Source of the DNA: Novosphingobium sp.
GTDB taxonomy: Bacteria; Pseudomonadota; Alphaproteobacteria; Sphingomonadales; Sphingomonadaceae
Assembly (NCBI RefSeq): GCF_027489515.1
Contig: NZ_JAIXZS010000114.1
Location: 1-41,363, forward strand
Direction of reading: 5' to 3'
Length of the DNA stretch: 41,363 nt
Of the stretch, positions 8,359-16,473 are shown piece by piece; the first letter of the stretch is position 1; each line of letters begins with the position of its first letter. The notes below the pieces were generated by a model. That model made no database searches and was not told the DNA's origin. It saw only the letters and a program-made list of their open reading frames with translations. The translations under genes were made by a program, and so were the position numbers.

Positions 8359-9513
8359 ATGGCGCAACATGGTCTTCTGAGAGCATTGCTGACAGGTGCA
8401 TCCGGCGCAGCGCTCGGCATGGCATCCCCCGCCGCACTCGCGCAGGATGGCGCTCCCGAAGCCGCCGGCGTTCTGCAGGCGGCGAAGGCCGCGAAGGCTG
8501 CCGCCAATGAGGCGGCGCAGGAAGCCGCCGCCGCGACGCCGTCCCCCGCCGCAGTGCTGATGGCACCGCCTGCTCCCACCGCGCCGCCGGTGCTCACGTT
8601 CGCCGCCGCTGCCGCGCCAGAGGCCGCGCAGGACCTCCTTGGCAGCGCCGAAGTCATGCCGGTGGCGAGCGCAAAACTCCTCGCGACACTCACGGCCGAA
8701 CCGGCCCCGCCCGCACCTGTCCCGCCCGCCGCGCCAACGCTCGCGCCGAGCTTCGTCCCGGTCACGGCCGAGCCTGCCCCGCAGCCCGCGCCCATCGCCC
8801 CACCGACGGTACTCGCCGCGCTCGGCGCCGCCCCCGTCGCGCTGCCCAGCGCCGCAGCGCTTGAAGCGGCCATCGCCGCGCAGACCACGCCGGTTCCCCC
8901 GTCCGCACCGGTCTATGCCGCCGCGCCGACGCCCGCCCCGGCACCGCGTGCCGACTATGCCGCCGCCAGCTTCGCCCCGCCGCGCGGTCGCCGCCCGTCG
9001 CACACCGCCGCCAATGCTCGCTTCATGCGCGCCGTGGTCTCCACCGCCGCAGTCTCGGTCGAAATGCCCGATGTCGGCCGTCAGATCTCGCCGCTTGGCT
9101 TGCTGCTCGGCCAGCTTGTCACCTCGCAGGAGACGCCCGGCAGCCAGTATGGGCTGCAGGAGGAAATGGCGATGCCGACCCGCCCGCGCCTCATGTCCAT
9201 GCCCGAAGTCGCCGTGCCGCGCAGCTTCTGCTCGGCCGAGCAGCGCGGTGCCTTCATGGAAGGAATCTACCAGCCGGCGATGGCCATCGCGCAGCACAAC
9301 AACGAAGTCGCCGCCGCCTATGTGCGCCGCCTGCGTACGCTTTACGACAATTACCAGCTCAGCGGCGATGCCCGCGCGCAGGCCGCCATCGCCGCCGAAG
9401 CGAAAGACTTCTCCCGCACCGTCAACGCCGCCAGCTCGATTCAGGACGAGCTCACCGGCCAGTTCGAGGACATCATGACCACACCCTTCAGCACCTGCGG
9501 AGCCAGCCAGTGA
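8359..9513 (+). CDS. Exported Ala/Pro-rich protein, A family (A1)
   Basis: Function not recognised. This 384-residue protein starts with a signal peptide ending near AALAQ (residue 29). A GGGAGG ribosome site lies about 10 nt upstream. Residues 30-280 are Ala/Pro-rich and probably an extended or disordered linker. The C-terminal domain (about 291-380) begins at the cysteine of RSFCSAEQ and ends at the cysteine of FSTCGASQ. It is predicted helical and aligns without gaps to the same 90 residues in the proteins at 10143 and 11401. Unlike those two, it has no FELTFWQS module after the signal peptide. The last codon overlaps the next start (GTGA), so A1 and B1 are translationally coupled. The two conserved cysteines probably form a disulfide in the periplasm or outside the cell. 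Confidence 0.8.
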   Translation: MAQHGLLRALLTGASGAALGMASPAALAQDGAPEAAGVLQAAKAAKAAANEAAQEAAAATPSPAAVLMAPPAPTAPPVLTFAAAAAPEAAQDLLGSAEVMPVASAKLLATLTAEPAPPAPVPPAAPTLAPSFVPVTAEPAPQPAPIAPPTVLAALGAAPVALPSAAALEAAIAAQTTPVPPSAPVYAAAPTPAPAPRADYAAASFAPPRGRRPSHTAANARFMRAVVSTAAVSVEMPDVGRQISPLGLLLGQLVTSQETPGSQYGLQEEMAMPTRPRLMSMPEVAVPRSFCSAEQRGAFMEGIYQPAMAIAQHNNEVAAAYVRRLRTLYDNYQLSGDARAQAAIAAEAKDFSRTVNAASSIQDELTGQFEDIMTTPFSTCGASQ

Positions 9514-9989
9514 TCCGCCGCCTTTCCCGCGCCGCGTGCATCGCCGCGCTCGGCAGCCTCGTGCTCGTCGCCCCCGCACAGGCCGCCTGCATCGACCGCC
9601 AGACCGCCACCGCCGCGCGCATCCACCAGTTCGAGACGATGATGATGGTCGTCTCGCTGCGCTGCGCCCGCATCGGCTATGACATGCGCGGCACCTATGA
9701 AAACATGGTCGTGGCGCATCAGGCCCCCTTCGGCCAGGCGGCAACGCGGCTGCGCCACTACCTCGGCGGTGATGGGATCGACCCGCACAGCGGCGGTTTC
9801 GATCGCTACGCCACGATCCTCGGCAACAGCTACGGTGGCGGCGCAACGACGTTCTCCGCCTGCCAGACGCTCGATCAGGTGGCGGGCGAGCTTGCCAAGG
9901 TGCCTGACGTGCGCCTCCTTGCGCAAGTCGCCGAAACGCTGATCGCGCGGCCCAAGCTCGATGAGATGGCCTGCGCCGCCGAAAACTGA
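9510..9989 (+). CDS. Small exported four-cysteine protein, B family (B1)
   Basis: Function not recognised. A 159-residue protein with a clear signal peptide (cleavage after APAQA, residue 25). The mature part contains four cysteines at 27, 52, 118 and 155. The core reads ARIHQFETMMMVVSLRC, then a helical region, then FDRYATILGNSYGGGATTFSAC. The same pattern, including the exact 25-residue spacing of the first two cysteines, recurs in the protein at 12708. Two disulfides are likely. The start is a GTG overlapping the stop of A1 by 4 nt. No membrane segment apart from the signal, no lipobox and no enzyme motif are visible. Pairing with an A protein suggests that the two products interact. Confidence 0.8.
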   Translation: MIRRLSRAACIAALGSLVLVAPAQAACIDRQTATAARIHQFETMMMVVSLRCARIGYDMRGTYENMVVAHQAPFGQAATRLRHYLGGDGIDPHSGGFDRYATILGNSYGGGATTFSACQTLDQVAGELAKVPDVRLLAQVAETLIARPKLDEMACAAEN

Positions 9990-10142
9990 GCAACACCGAT
10001 CAATCAGGGTAACTTTCGCCTTAACCGCATGCCTTTGGCGCTCGTCCACCAATAGCGGGCACTCTGCGTCGCAAGGGAGAATGCCAAGAGGACGGCGCAC
10101 CACCCGAGAAAGGGGCGCCGTCCGCAAGCTGGGGAGCATATG

Positions 10143-11291
10143 ATGCGCACAAATCGCCAGGGACGCGCCGCCGGGCCGGTCCTCCTCGCCGCGCTGATGG
10201 CGCTTTGCACCGCGCCTGCCGCAGCGCAGAGCGCAGCGCCTCAGGGCGCAGCAACACCGCCGCTGGCCGCTGCGCCCAACGGCGTGGGCTCGGCCTTCGA
10301 GCTGACCTTCTGGCAATCGGTGACCGGCAGCGAGGATATTGGCAGCTACGAGGCCTACCTTGCGCGCTATCCCGATGGCACGTTCAGCGGCCTTGCCCGC
10401 GCACGCATCGCCGCGATCCAGCGCGCCCTTGCGGTGCAGCCCGCTGCGGCCGCGCCTGTCCCGGCTCCAGCCGCAGCACCGGTGCCCGCGCCCCAGCCCG
10501 CCCCGGCAGTGCTGACCATGCCGCATGGCGCCGCGCCGCTCGCGCCGACACCCGCCGTCGCTGTCGCGCAGCAGTCCCCCGCCGCGCCCGCAGCCGAGAT
10601 GATCCCGGCCACCGCGCCGGTTGCCCTCGCCGAAGCCGCGCCCTCGCCGCTGGCGCGCCTGCTTGCCCAGCTGCGCGGATCGGGCGATGCCGCCGCGCAA
10701 GCGGCAGCGGTGCCCGCAGCTCAGCCCGAAGCAGTGCCCCACATAACGCCCGCGCCGCCGGTGCAGCCACTTCCTGCCACCGCGCCCGGCCTTGCTTCGA
10801 CGGCGCCTGCCGCAACGGGTCCTGCCGCACCGGGCCCAGCCGCACCTGGCCTTGCCGCAGCCGCGCCCGCGCAGCCGGTCTATGCCCCGGCGCCTGCCGC
10901 ACCCGCCGCCGCGCTGACCCCGGCGGCCACACCGGCCGTCAGCTATGCCTCGGCCCGGCCGCTGCTTTTGCCCGTCCCCGATGTCGCGCTGCCGGCGTAT
11001 TTCTGCAGCAACGACGCGCGCAACGCGTTCCACAACGATGCCTATCGCCCGGCGGTAGAAGTCGCGACCCGCAACAACGAAGCTGCTGTGGCCTACCTGC
11101 GCCAGCTCCAGCAGACGTACGACCGTGGCCAGCTCGGCCGCGATACGGCGGTGCTCAATGCGATTGCCGCCGAAGCGCGCGCCTATCAGTCCGAAGCCGC
11201 GCGCGCCTATTCGGTGCAGGCAGCGCTGGTTCGCCAGTTTGATGCGCTGATGGCCGTGCCGCTGCGTACCTGCGCCCCCCCTGTCCCATAA
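10143..11291 (+). CDS. Exported Ala/Pro-rich protein, A family (A2)
   Basis: Function not recognised. A 382-residue protein with a signal peptide (ALCTAPAAAQS, cleavage near residue 29). A compact module at about residues 47-93, GVGSAFELTFWQSVTG then YEAYLARYPDGTFSGLARARI, matches a short motif I remember from secreted and caspase-like alphaproteobacterial proteins. An Ala/Pro-rich linker of nearly 190 residues follows. The last 100 residues carry the 90-residue A domain, from FCSNDARNAF to RTC. The start at 10143 was preferred over the ATG at 10140 because GGGGAG at 10131-10136 is then 6 nt away instead of 3. It stands about 150 nt after B1 and has no B gene directly behind it. Confidence 0.78.
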   Translation: MRTNRQGRAAGPVLLAALMALCTAPAAAQSAAPQGAATPPLAAAPNGVGSAFELTFWQSVTGSEDIGSYEAYLARYPDGTFSGLARARIAAIQRALAVQPAAAAPVPAPAAAPVPAPQPAPAVLTMPHGAAPLAPTPAVAVAQQSPAAPAAEMIPATAPVALAEAAPSPLARLLAQLRGSGDAAAQAAAVPAAQPEAVPHITPAPPVQPLPATAPGLASTAPAATGPAAPGPAAPGLAAAAPAQPVYAPAPAAPAAALTPAATPAVSYASARPLLLPVPDVALPAYFCSNDARNAFHNDAYRPAVEVATRNNEAAVAYLRQLQQTYDRGQLGRDTAVLNAIAAEARAYQSEAARAYSVQAALVRQFDALMAVPLRTCAPPVP

Positions 11292-11400
11292 GGAAGGCCA
11301 ATCAGGCCCGGCTCAGCCCTTATCGTCTTCGATTCTTTACTATCGTGTGATAGGGACCCTTACCAATCGCGGGCGGGCGATGGACGAACCGAGGGGCACG

Positions 11401-12711
11401 GTGGGACAAACGGGATCTGGAAACGCGCGCTGGCGCATGCGGCATATGTCGGTGCGGTGCCTTGCGCCGATTGCTGCATTGTTGCTTCCGCTCGCTTCGC
11501 CCGCCCACGCGCAGGCCCCCGCTACGACCGGCGTAGGCTCGCAATTCGAACTTACCTTCTGGCAGTCGGTTGAAAGCGGCAACGATCCCGCGCTCTACGA
11601 GGCCTACCTCGCACAGTACCCCAACGGCACCTTTGCAGCCGTGGCGCGGGTCAAGCTGACAAAGCTGCGCCAGCTCTCCGCGCCGGCGCCCACCGCTCCG
11701 AATGCGGCCCCCGCGCCGGTTCCGCTGGCCGCACCGGTCGAGGCTATCCCCGCACCCGCGCCGCAACCCGCGCCCGCGCCGATCGTGACTGCCTCGGCGC
11801 CGCAACCGGCCATCACGACGCAAGCTCCGCCTGCAACCCCAGCTCCGCCAGCGCGCAAACAGCTGGCGAGCACCAAGGCAGAGCTCGCCGCAACGGCGCC
11901 GCTGCCCGGCCCTTCGGTGCGTGAGCGCCTCGTAGCCGTGCCCGCCGCGCCGAGGCCCGCACCGCCTGCTTCGCGCTCGGCCGGACCGCGCAACACGGAT
12001 GACGACGATTCGGTGCCCTATGTCACCGCTGCGCCGCCGACCGAGCCCGCAGCCGAGGGTGGGGACAGCGACGCGCTGCGCCGCCTGCTGGGCGCACTGG
12101 GTGACAGCCAGCGAATGGGTGCCCCCGCGCCGACGCCGATTGTCGACGCTTCCGAACCGTCCGCGTCCGACGGCGCGCAGTTCGCGGCACCGGCCGCCCC
12201 TGCCCCAGCCGCCGCTCCCGCTCCCGCTGCCGCCCCGGCGCGACTGGTCGAGGTGCCTGGCCCGCCCGTCGCCGTGCCCGATGCAGCGGCGCTTTCGGCA
12301 CGCGCCGTACCGGCAGCAGACCCGCGCCCGATTGCCGTCGGCCCGCTTCCGGCCGGCTTTGCCCTGCCGCCGCGTCCGCAGCTGGCTTCGATCCCGCCGC
12401 TCGCCTTCCCGTCCAGCTTCTGCTCCGCCGATGCCCGCAATGCCTTCCACGATGGGCCCTATGTCGCGGCGGTGGAAGCGGCACGGCGCAACAACGATGC
12501 CGCCATTGCCCACATGAACAGGCTTCAGACGATCTATGATGCCAACCAGCTCAGCGGTGACGTCAATCCGCAGAATGCGGTCGCTGCAGAAGCGCGCGCC
12601 TATGGCCCGGTTGCCGCTGCGGCCTTTGCCGCCCAGTCTACGCTGGTGAGCGCGTTCAGCACGCTGATGGCCGTGCCGATCCTCAACTGCGACGCGCCGA
12701 AGCAGCCATGA
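11401..12711 (+). CDS. Exported Ala/Pro-rich protein, A family (A3)
   Basis: Function not recognised. It has the same architecture as A2: signal peptide ending in SPAHAQA, then the module GVGSQFELTFWQSVES with YEAYLAQYPNGTFAAVARVKL. An Ala/Pro-rich linker of about 240 residues follows, then the 90-residue A domain from FCSADARNAF to ILNC. The N-terminus is uncertain. GTG at 11401 with GAGGGG just upstream is used here, but ATG at 11380, 11437 or 11446 would also keep the signal peptide. The stop overlaps the start of the next gene (ATGA). With that gene it repeats the A-then-B arrangement of 8359-9989, which suggests duplication of an A/B unit followed by divergence of the linkers. Confidence 0.77.
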   Translation: MGQTGSGNARWRMRHMSVRCLAPIAALLLPLASPAHAQAPATTGVGSQFELTFWQSVESGNDPALYEAYLAQYPNGTFAAVARVKLTKLRQLSAPAPTAPNAAPAPVPLAAPVEAIPAPAPQPAPAPIVTASAPQPAITTQAPPATPAPPARKQLASTKAELAATAPLPGPSVRERLVAVPAAPRPAPPASRSAGPRNTDDDDSVPYVTAAPPTEPAAEGGDSDALRRLLGALGDSQRMGAPAPTPIVDASEPSASDGAQFAAPAAPAPAAAPAPAAAPARLVEVPGPPVAVPDAAALSARAVPAADPRPIAVGPLPAGFALPPRPQLASIPPLAFPSSFCSADARNAFHDGPYVAAVEAARRNNDAAIAHMNRLQTIYDANQLSGDVNPQNAVAAEARAYGPVAAAAFAAQSTLVSAFSTLMAVPILNCDAPKQP

Positions 12712-13496
12712 TTGATCGCATGCGCTGCCTCGGGATGGCGAGCGCCGCCGCGCTGGCGCTTGCCCCCGTGGCCGTGCAGGCGGAGCAGGTCTGCCCCGAT
12801 GCCGCGACCGTTCAGGCTGCCCGCATCGTCGAGTTCCAGACCATGATGATGGGCGTTGCGGTGCGTTGCCGCCATGTCGGCGTGCCGATCATGGACCATC
12901 TCGATGGCATGAATAGCGCCCGTCGCACCATGTTTGTCGGGTCCAACGACCGGGTCGCGACGTTCCTGCGCAGCCTGAACGCCAAACCGTCCGCCACGAC
13001 AGCCGCGCTCGCCGCGCCGACCCCCGCCTCACCTGCCAAGGCCGCACCCGCCAAGGCAGCGCCGGCAAAGGCAGCTCTCGGCAAAGCGGCACCCGGCAAG
13101 GCAGGCCCCGGCAAGGCAGGCCCCGGCAAGGCAGGCCTCAAAAAGACTGCCAACGCTGAGGCAACGCCTGCCATCACCACCCCGGCCGCGTCACCCGCCC
13201 CTGGCAAGGCGCGCAAGGGCCCGGCCAGTGCAGCCAGCCGTCCAGCCACCGGCCCCGCAAAGCCGCCCACCGCCAAGATCTCGCGCCGCACCGATCCCTA
13301 TGACCGCTACCTCACGATGATCGGCAACCAGTACGGCGCCGGGATCACCACGCTGCAGCGCTGCAAGGCCTTCGATGCGATCGTGATGTCGCTGTCGGAC
13401 AAGACCAACACCGACCGCCTGCTGACGATGGTGTCGTCCTCGCTGGTGCAGGCCACGTTGCTCGAAGCGATCGTCAATTGCCCTGCAGGCAAATAG
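12708..13496 (+). CDS. Exported four-cysteine protein with Lys/Ala/Pro repeats, B family (B2)
   Basis: Function not recognised. A 262-residue paralogue of B1. The signal peptide ends at VAVQA (residue 25), and cysteines lie at 29, 54, 219 and 258. ARIVEFQTMMMGVAVRC and YDRYLTMIGNQYGAGITTLQRC match the two conserved blocks of B1. Between them B2 carries an insertion of roughly 100 residues that is Lys/Ala/Pro/Gly-rich. It includes seven consecutive five-residue units of the form [AG]KA[AG][PL]. The basic insertion could bind an acidic polymer, a membrane or the cell wall, but that is only inference. The ATG overlaps the A3 stop by 4 nt. The gene ends 9 nt from the convergent thioesterase gene. 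Confidence 0.8.
   Translation: MIDRMRCLGMASAAALALAPVAVQAEQVCPDAATVQAARIVEFQTMMMGVAVRCRHVGVPIMDHLDGMNSARRTMFVGSNDRVATFLRSLNAKPSATTAALAAPTPASPAKAAPAKAAPAKAALGKAAPGKAGPGKAGPGKAGLKKTANAEATPAITTPAASPAPGKARKGPASAASRPATGPAKPPTAKISRRTDPYDRYLTMIGNQYGAGITTLQRCKAFDAIVMSLSDKTNTDRLLTMVSSSLVQATLLEAIVNCPAGK
13035..13139 (+). repeat. Seven 15-bp tandem repeats inside B2
   Basis: Seven in-frame units of 15 bases encode AKAAP, AKAAP, AKAAL, GKAAP, GKAGP, GKAGP and GKAGL. The last three are nearly identical at DNA level, which points to recent slippage or unequal exchange at that end. Copy number may differ between strains. Confidence 0.9.
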
Positions 13497-13505
13497 GCAT
13501 CAGCT

Positions 13506-14402
13506 TCAGGGCTTCTTCGTCAGCGGCCGGATCAGCCCTTCCTGCGCGACATTGGCGACCAGCTTCCCTGCGCGCGTGAAGATCCGCCCCCGGTTGAAGC
13601 CGCGCGCACGGCCTGCCCACGGGCTGTCACAGACATAGAGCAGCCATTCATCGGCGCGGAAATCGTCGTGAAACCAGATCGCATGATCGAGGCTGGCGCC
13701 CATCATGTTGCCCTTCGCCCAGCTGATCTCGTGCGGCAGCGTTGCGGTGCCGAGCAGGGTCATGTCGCTCGCATAGGCGAGCACGGCGCGGTGGATCTTG
13801 GGATCATCGGGCAGCGGGGCCACCGCGCGCATCCATGTGTGCGACAGCGGCTCGCGCGGGGGACCGCCCATCCAGTGCCGCGATTCCACCGGGCGCAGCT
13901 CGATCGGGCGCGGTTGCAGCATCATCTGCCGCTGCCGTTCCGGTACGCGGTCCGCATATTCGGCGCGCAGATCCGCCTCGCTGCGCAGACTTTCCGGCTC
14001 CGGCACCACCGGCATCTCTTCGGCGTGCTCCACCCCCGGCTCGCGCTTGTGGAACGAGGCAACCATGGTGAGAATGGGCTTGCCCTGCTGGCTCGCCACC
14101 ACCCGCCGGTTGGCAAAGCTCCCGCCATCGAGATCGCGCATCACTTCGAAATCGATGCCATAGTCCTCGTTCCCGCCGCGCAGGAAGTAGGCATGGAGCG
14201 AATGGACAGGGCGGTCATCGGGCACGGTGCGCTCGGCGCTCGCCAGCGCCTGGCCGATCACCTGCCCGCCAAACACGCGCCCCACGCCACCCGGCTTGCG
14301 CGCTCCGGCAAAGTGGTCGCCCCCCTGCTCGGCAACATCGAGCAGGCGCAGAAGGCCGTCGACAAGATCGGCGGGATCGGAACTGGCGGGTGTTTCACTC
14401 AT
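13506..14402 (-). CDS. tesB: Acyl-CoA thioesterase II
   Basis: A 298-residue double hot-dog protein of the TesB type. The first half has FGGQVIGQALASAERTVP and HSLHAYFLRGG. The second half has LAYASDMTLLGTA and SLDHAIWFHDDFRADEWLLY, with the catalytic-region aspartate, and then NRGRIFTRAGKLVANVAQEGLIR. TesB hydrolyses medium- and long-chain acyl-CoA to free fatty acid and CoA in the cytoplasm. The length is normal. It lies 50 nt after the cupin-like gene in the same orientation, so it may be the last gene of an operon with the two preceding minus-strand genes. It converges on B2. Confidence 0.94.
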   Translation of the reverse strand: MSETPASSDPADLVDGLLRLLDVAEQGGDHFAGARKPGGVGRVFGGQVIGQALASAERTVPDDRPVHSLHAYFLRGGNEDYGIDFEVMRDLDGGSFANRRVVASQQGKPILTMVASFHKREPGVEHAEEMPVVPEPESLRSEADLRAEYADRVPERQRQMMLQPRPIELRPVESRHWMGGPPREPLSHTWMRAVAPLPDDPKIHRAVLAYASDMTLLGTATLPHEISWAKGNMMGASLDHAIWFHDDFRADEWLLYVCDSPWAGRARGFNRGRIFTRAGKLVANVAQEGLIRPLTKKP

Positions 14403-14452
14403 GGCAAAGGCGCATTGCGCAGCCTGACGTTTGCGTCAACGGAAAGCTTCCG

Positions 14453-15301
14453 TCAGCCAAACCCCGGCAACCGCCGCAACATCCGCCAGCCAGCCGCCTT
14501 GATCCGGTTATCATGCGGCCAGCGTCCCGGTGCGCGCGGAGAAAGGCCCATGCGCCGCAGCACCGCGTTGAACGCCCGCGCGTCCGCCTCGGCAAAGCTC
14601 CATTCCGAACGCCAGGTGATCGAAAGCGAGATCGCGCTCGCGGGGCCATTGCGCACATAGTGCGGCGCCATCACCGGCACATACAGCGCCTCGCCCGGGT
14701 GCAGCTTCCATTCGGTGCCGCCGCGCTCGAACTCGTCGCGCCAAAACAGCTCGCGTCCGCCGCCGGTGTGATAGGTCTCGTGCGTCTCGTCGGGCGCGTA
14801 GCTCGGATTCCCCTGCGGAAACAAGGTCATCGTCTTCACGCCTGCGAGGTGCAGCAGGATGTTGTGCTCCGGATCGAAATGATAGGGCGTGACGCCGTTC
14901 GGGCTGGTGATGAACACGAAGCCCTGCGGGCGCAGCATCGCGCCGGTGCGTGCCTCAATCGCCGGGCGCAGTTCCTCCAGCAGCGCCAGCAGCAGCTCGC
15001 GGTAGGCGGGCACTTGTTCGATGTTCTTGAGCGCGGCCCAGCTGCCTGTCTCGGCAATGTTCCGGATCGTCTCGCCGATGCCGAGGCCGTTGCCCGGCGG
15101 CACGATGCCGTTGAGCCCCACCGGCAGATCGGCGCGGTTGTATTCGCGGCTTTGCACGGGAAGCGTTTCGGCAAGGTCTGCCAGCGCGTCGATCGTCAGC
15201 AGCGGATGGCCGCGCAGGCCATGCGTCAGGCGGTGCGGCACTTCGGGATAGGCAGCAGCAAAGGCGGCGCGCGCCTCCGCTTCGAACACGGTAAAGGTCA
15301 T
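14453..15301 (-). CDS. Cupin-like / JmjC-type protein (predicted Fe(II) oxygenase fold)
   Basis: A 282-residue protein of the cupin_8 type. The metal-binding HxD motif appears as TPYHFDPEHNILLHLAG (about residues 138-154), and a later histidine in LYVPVMAPHYVRNG fits the third ligand. The SLSITWRSEW strand and a helical C-terminus complete the fold. Such proteins are often 2-oxoglutarate-dependent hydroxylases of proteins or small molecules, but the substrate cannot be deduced. The ATG overlaps the stop of the upstream acyltransferase gene (ATGA), so both are translated together and probably act in one process. Confidence 0.78.
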   Translation of the reverse strand: MTFTVFEAEARAAFAAAYPEVPHRLTHGLRGHPLLTIDALADLAETLPVQSREYNRADLPVGLNGIVPPGNGLGIGETIRNIAETGSWAALKNIEQVPAYRELLLALLEELRPAIEARTGAMLRPQGFVFITSPNGVTPYHFDPEHNILLHLAGVKTMTLFPQGNPSYAPDETHETYHTGGGRELFWRDEFERGGTEWKLHPGEALYVPVMAPHYVRNGPASAISLSITWRSEWSFAEADARAFNAVLRRMGLSPRAPGRWPHDNRIKAAGWRMLRRLPGFG

Positions 15302-16467
15302 GTCAGGCCCTGCGGATTGCGGGAAAGTTCAAACGCGGCAATGCGGCCGAACAGGGCGCGCCGCGCGGCACCGCCGATGGCGACGGAGACCCGCCCGATC
15401 GCGCGGCGTTCGCGCCACAGCGAATCGATCATCGGATGGTCGGGCGCCGCACAGCTATCGGCCCAGCGGATGCCGGGGCGCTCCAGCAGCGCAAGATTCT
15501 CAAGCTGGAGCAGCACGCCGGGTGAGAAGCGGGCAAAGCGCTCGTCGAATGCGGTCTTGTAGGAAAAGGCCCCGGGCGGCGCGATCAAGGTTGCCAGCAT
15601 CGCAATCGGCGCACCATCTAGCTCGAGGCTCAGCCGCTCGAGGCAGCCACGCCCCGCTGCTGCGGTCATGCTCTCGCGAAACAGCCCCGCCGTCGCTTCC
15701 GCGCATGCCAGCGCGCTACCCGCCTCACCTTTCCAACCTCGCAGTTCGAGCGCAAGGAAATGGTCGATCCACGCCGCGATGCCCTCGGCGTCATGGCGGC
15801 GCGCCACGGCAAGCGTACCCTGCTCGGCAAGCCGCGCCTGCTGGCGGCGCAGCTCCTTGCGCTTCTTGCCCGGCAGTGCGTGCTCCAGATAGGCAGCAGG
15901 CGCGAGCGGCGAGGCGAGCATCGCGCGCTCTTCGCGGTGGACCAGTACGACCCGGCGGCGCTGCCGCGCGCCGACGGCCAGGAGAGCTTCCGCCAGGGCC
16001 GTTTCTAGCGGCAGCGCAGCGGCATGGAGAAAGGCCGATGCTCCGGCGTTGCGGTCCGCCCAGTCTAGCAAGGCTTCCCAGAACGCTTCTTCCGCTCCAG
16101 CCGCCACGATCGGCGCGCCAAGGAAGGCATTGGCATGGAGCCAGACCGCGAGATGCGGCAGTCGATGCCGTCCATAGCGCCGCGCGCGCTGCACCGGTAC
16201 CAGCGCCTCGGGCACAGCCCCGCGCAGCAGCGCCGCAATCGCGATGCGCTGCTGCGGATCGAACCGCGCCAGGCTCGGCAGCAGATACCACGGCTCGAAA
16301 AAGGGATTGGGCGTCCCAGCCCGCGCCGCCAGAGCATCCCACGCGCCCCGCGCTTCGGGCGTATCCCATGCACGCCACGGCAGCACGGCAAAGCTGGTAT
16401 CAGCCTCGCCGGCTCCGGGAAGTGGCGCCTTCCCCGGGTGGATGGTAAAGGATACGTCGTTCAACAC
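15298..16467 (-). CDS. GNAT-type acyltransferase (CelD/BioF2-like)
   Basis: A 389-residue protein with two GNAT-like halves, as in the CelD/FemAB-like acetyltransferase group. PNPFFEPWYLLPSL near residue 53 and the central GKKRKELRRQQARLAEQG with the later SYKTAFDERFARFSPGVLLQLE are characteristic. These enzymes transfer acyl or aminoacyl groups, often in polysaccharide or envelope biosynthesis. The acceptor here is unknown. A GTG start at 16467 is chosen because GGAG lies 5 nt upstream. That ribosome site is embedded in the second of two direct repeats (16474-16482 and 16495-16503). It is followed with a 4-nt overlap by the cupin-like gene and then by tesB. Confidence 0.75.
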   Translation of the reverse strand: MLNDVSFTIHPGKAPLPGAGEADTSFAVLPWRAWDTPEARGAWDALAARAGTPNPFFEPWYLLPSLARFDPQQRIAIAALLRGAVPEALVPVQRARRYGRHRLPHLAVWLHANAFLGAPIVAAGAEEAFWEALLDWADRNAGASAFLHAAALPLETALAEALLAVGARQRRRVVLVHREERAMLASPLAPAAYLEHALPGKKRKELRRQQARLAEQGTLAVARRHDAEGIAAWIDHFLALELRGWKGEAGSALACAEATAGLFRESMTAAAGRGCLERLSLELDGAPIAMLATLIAPPGAFSYKTAFDERFARFSPGVLLQLENLALLERPGIRWADSCAAPDHPMIDSLWRERRAIGRVSVAIGGAARRALFGRIAAFELSRNPQGLT

Positions 16468-16473
16468 TCGATC

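Noticed and set aside
11340..11353. Hairpin CTATC-GTGT-GATAG between A2 and A3
   Set aside because: The five-base stem is too weak, with no T-run, to be called a terminator or an operator.
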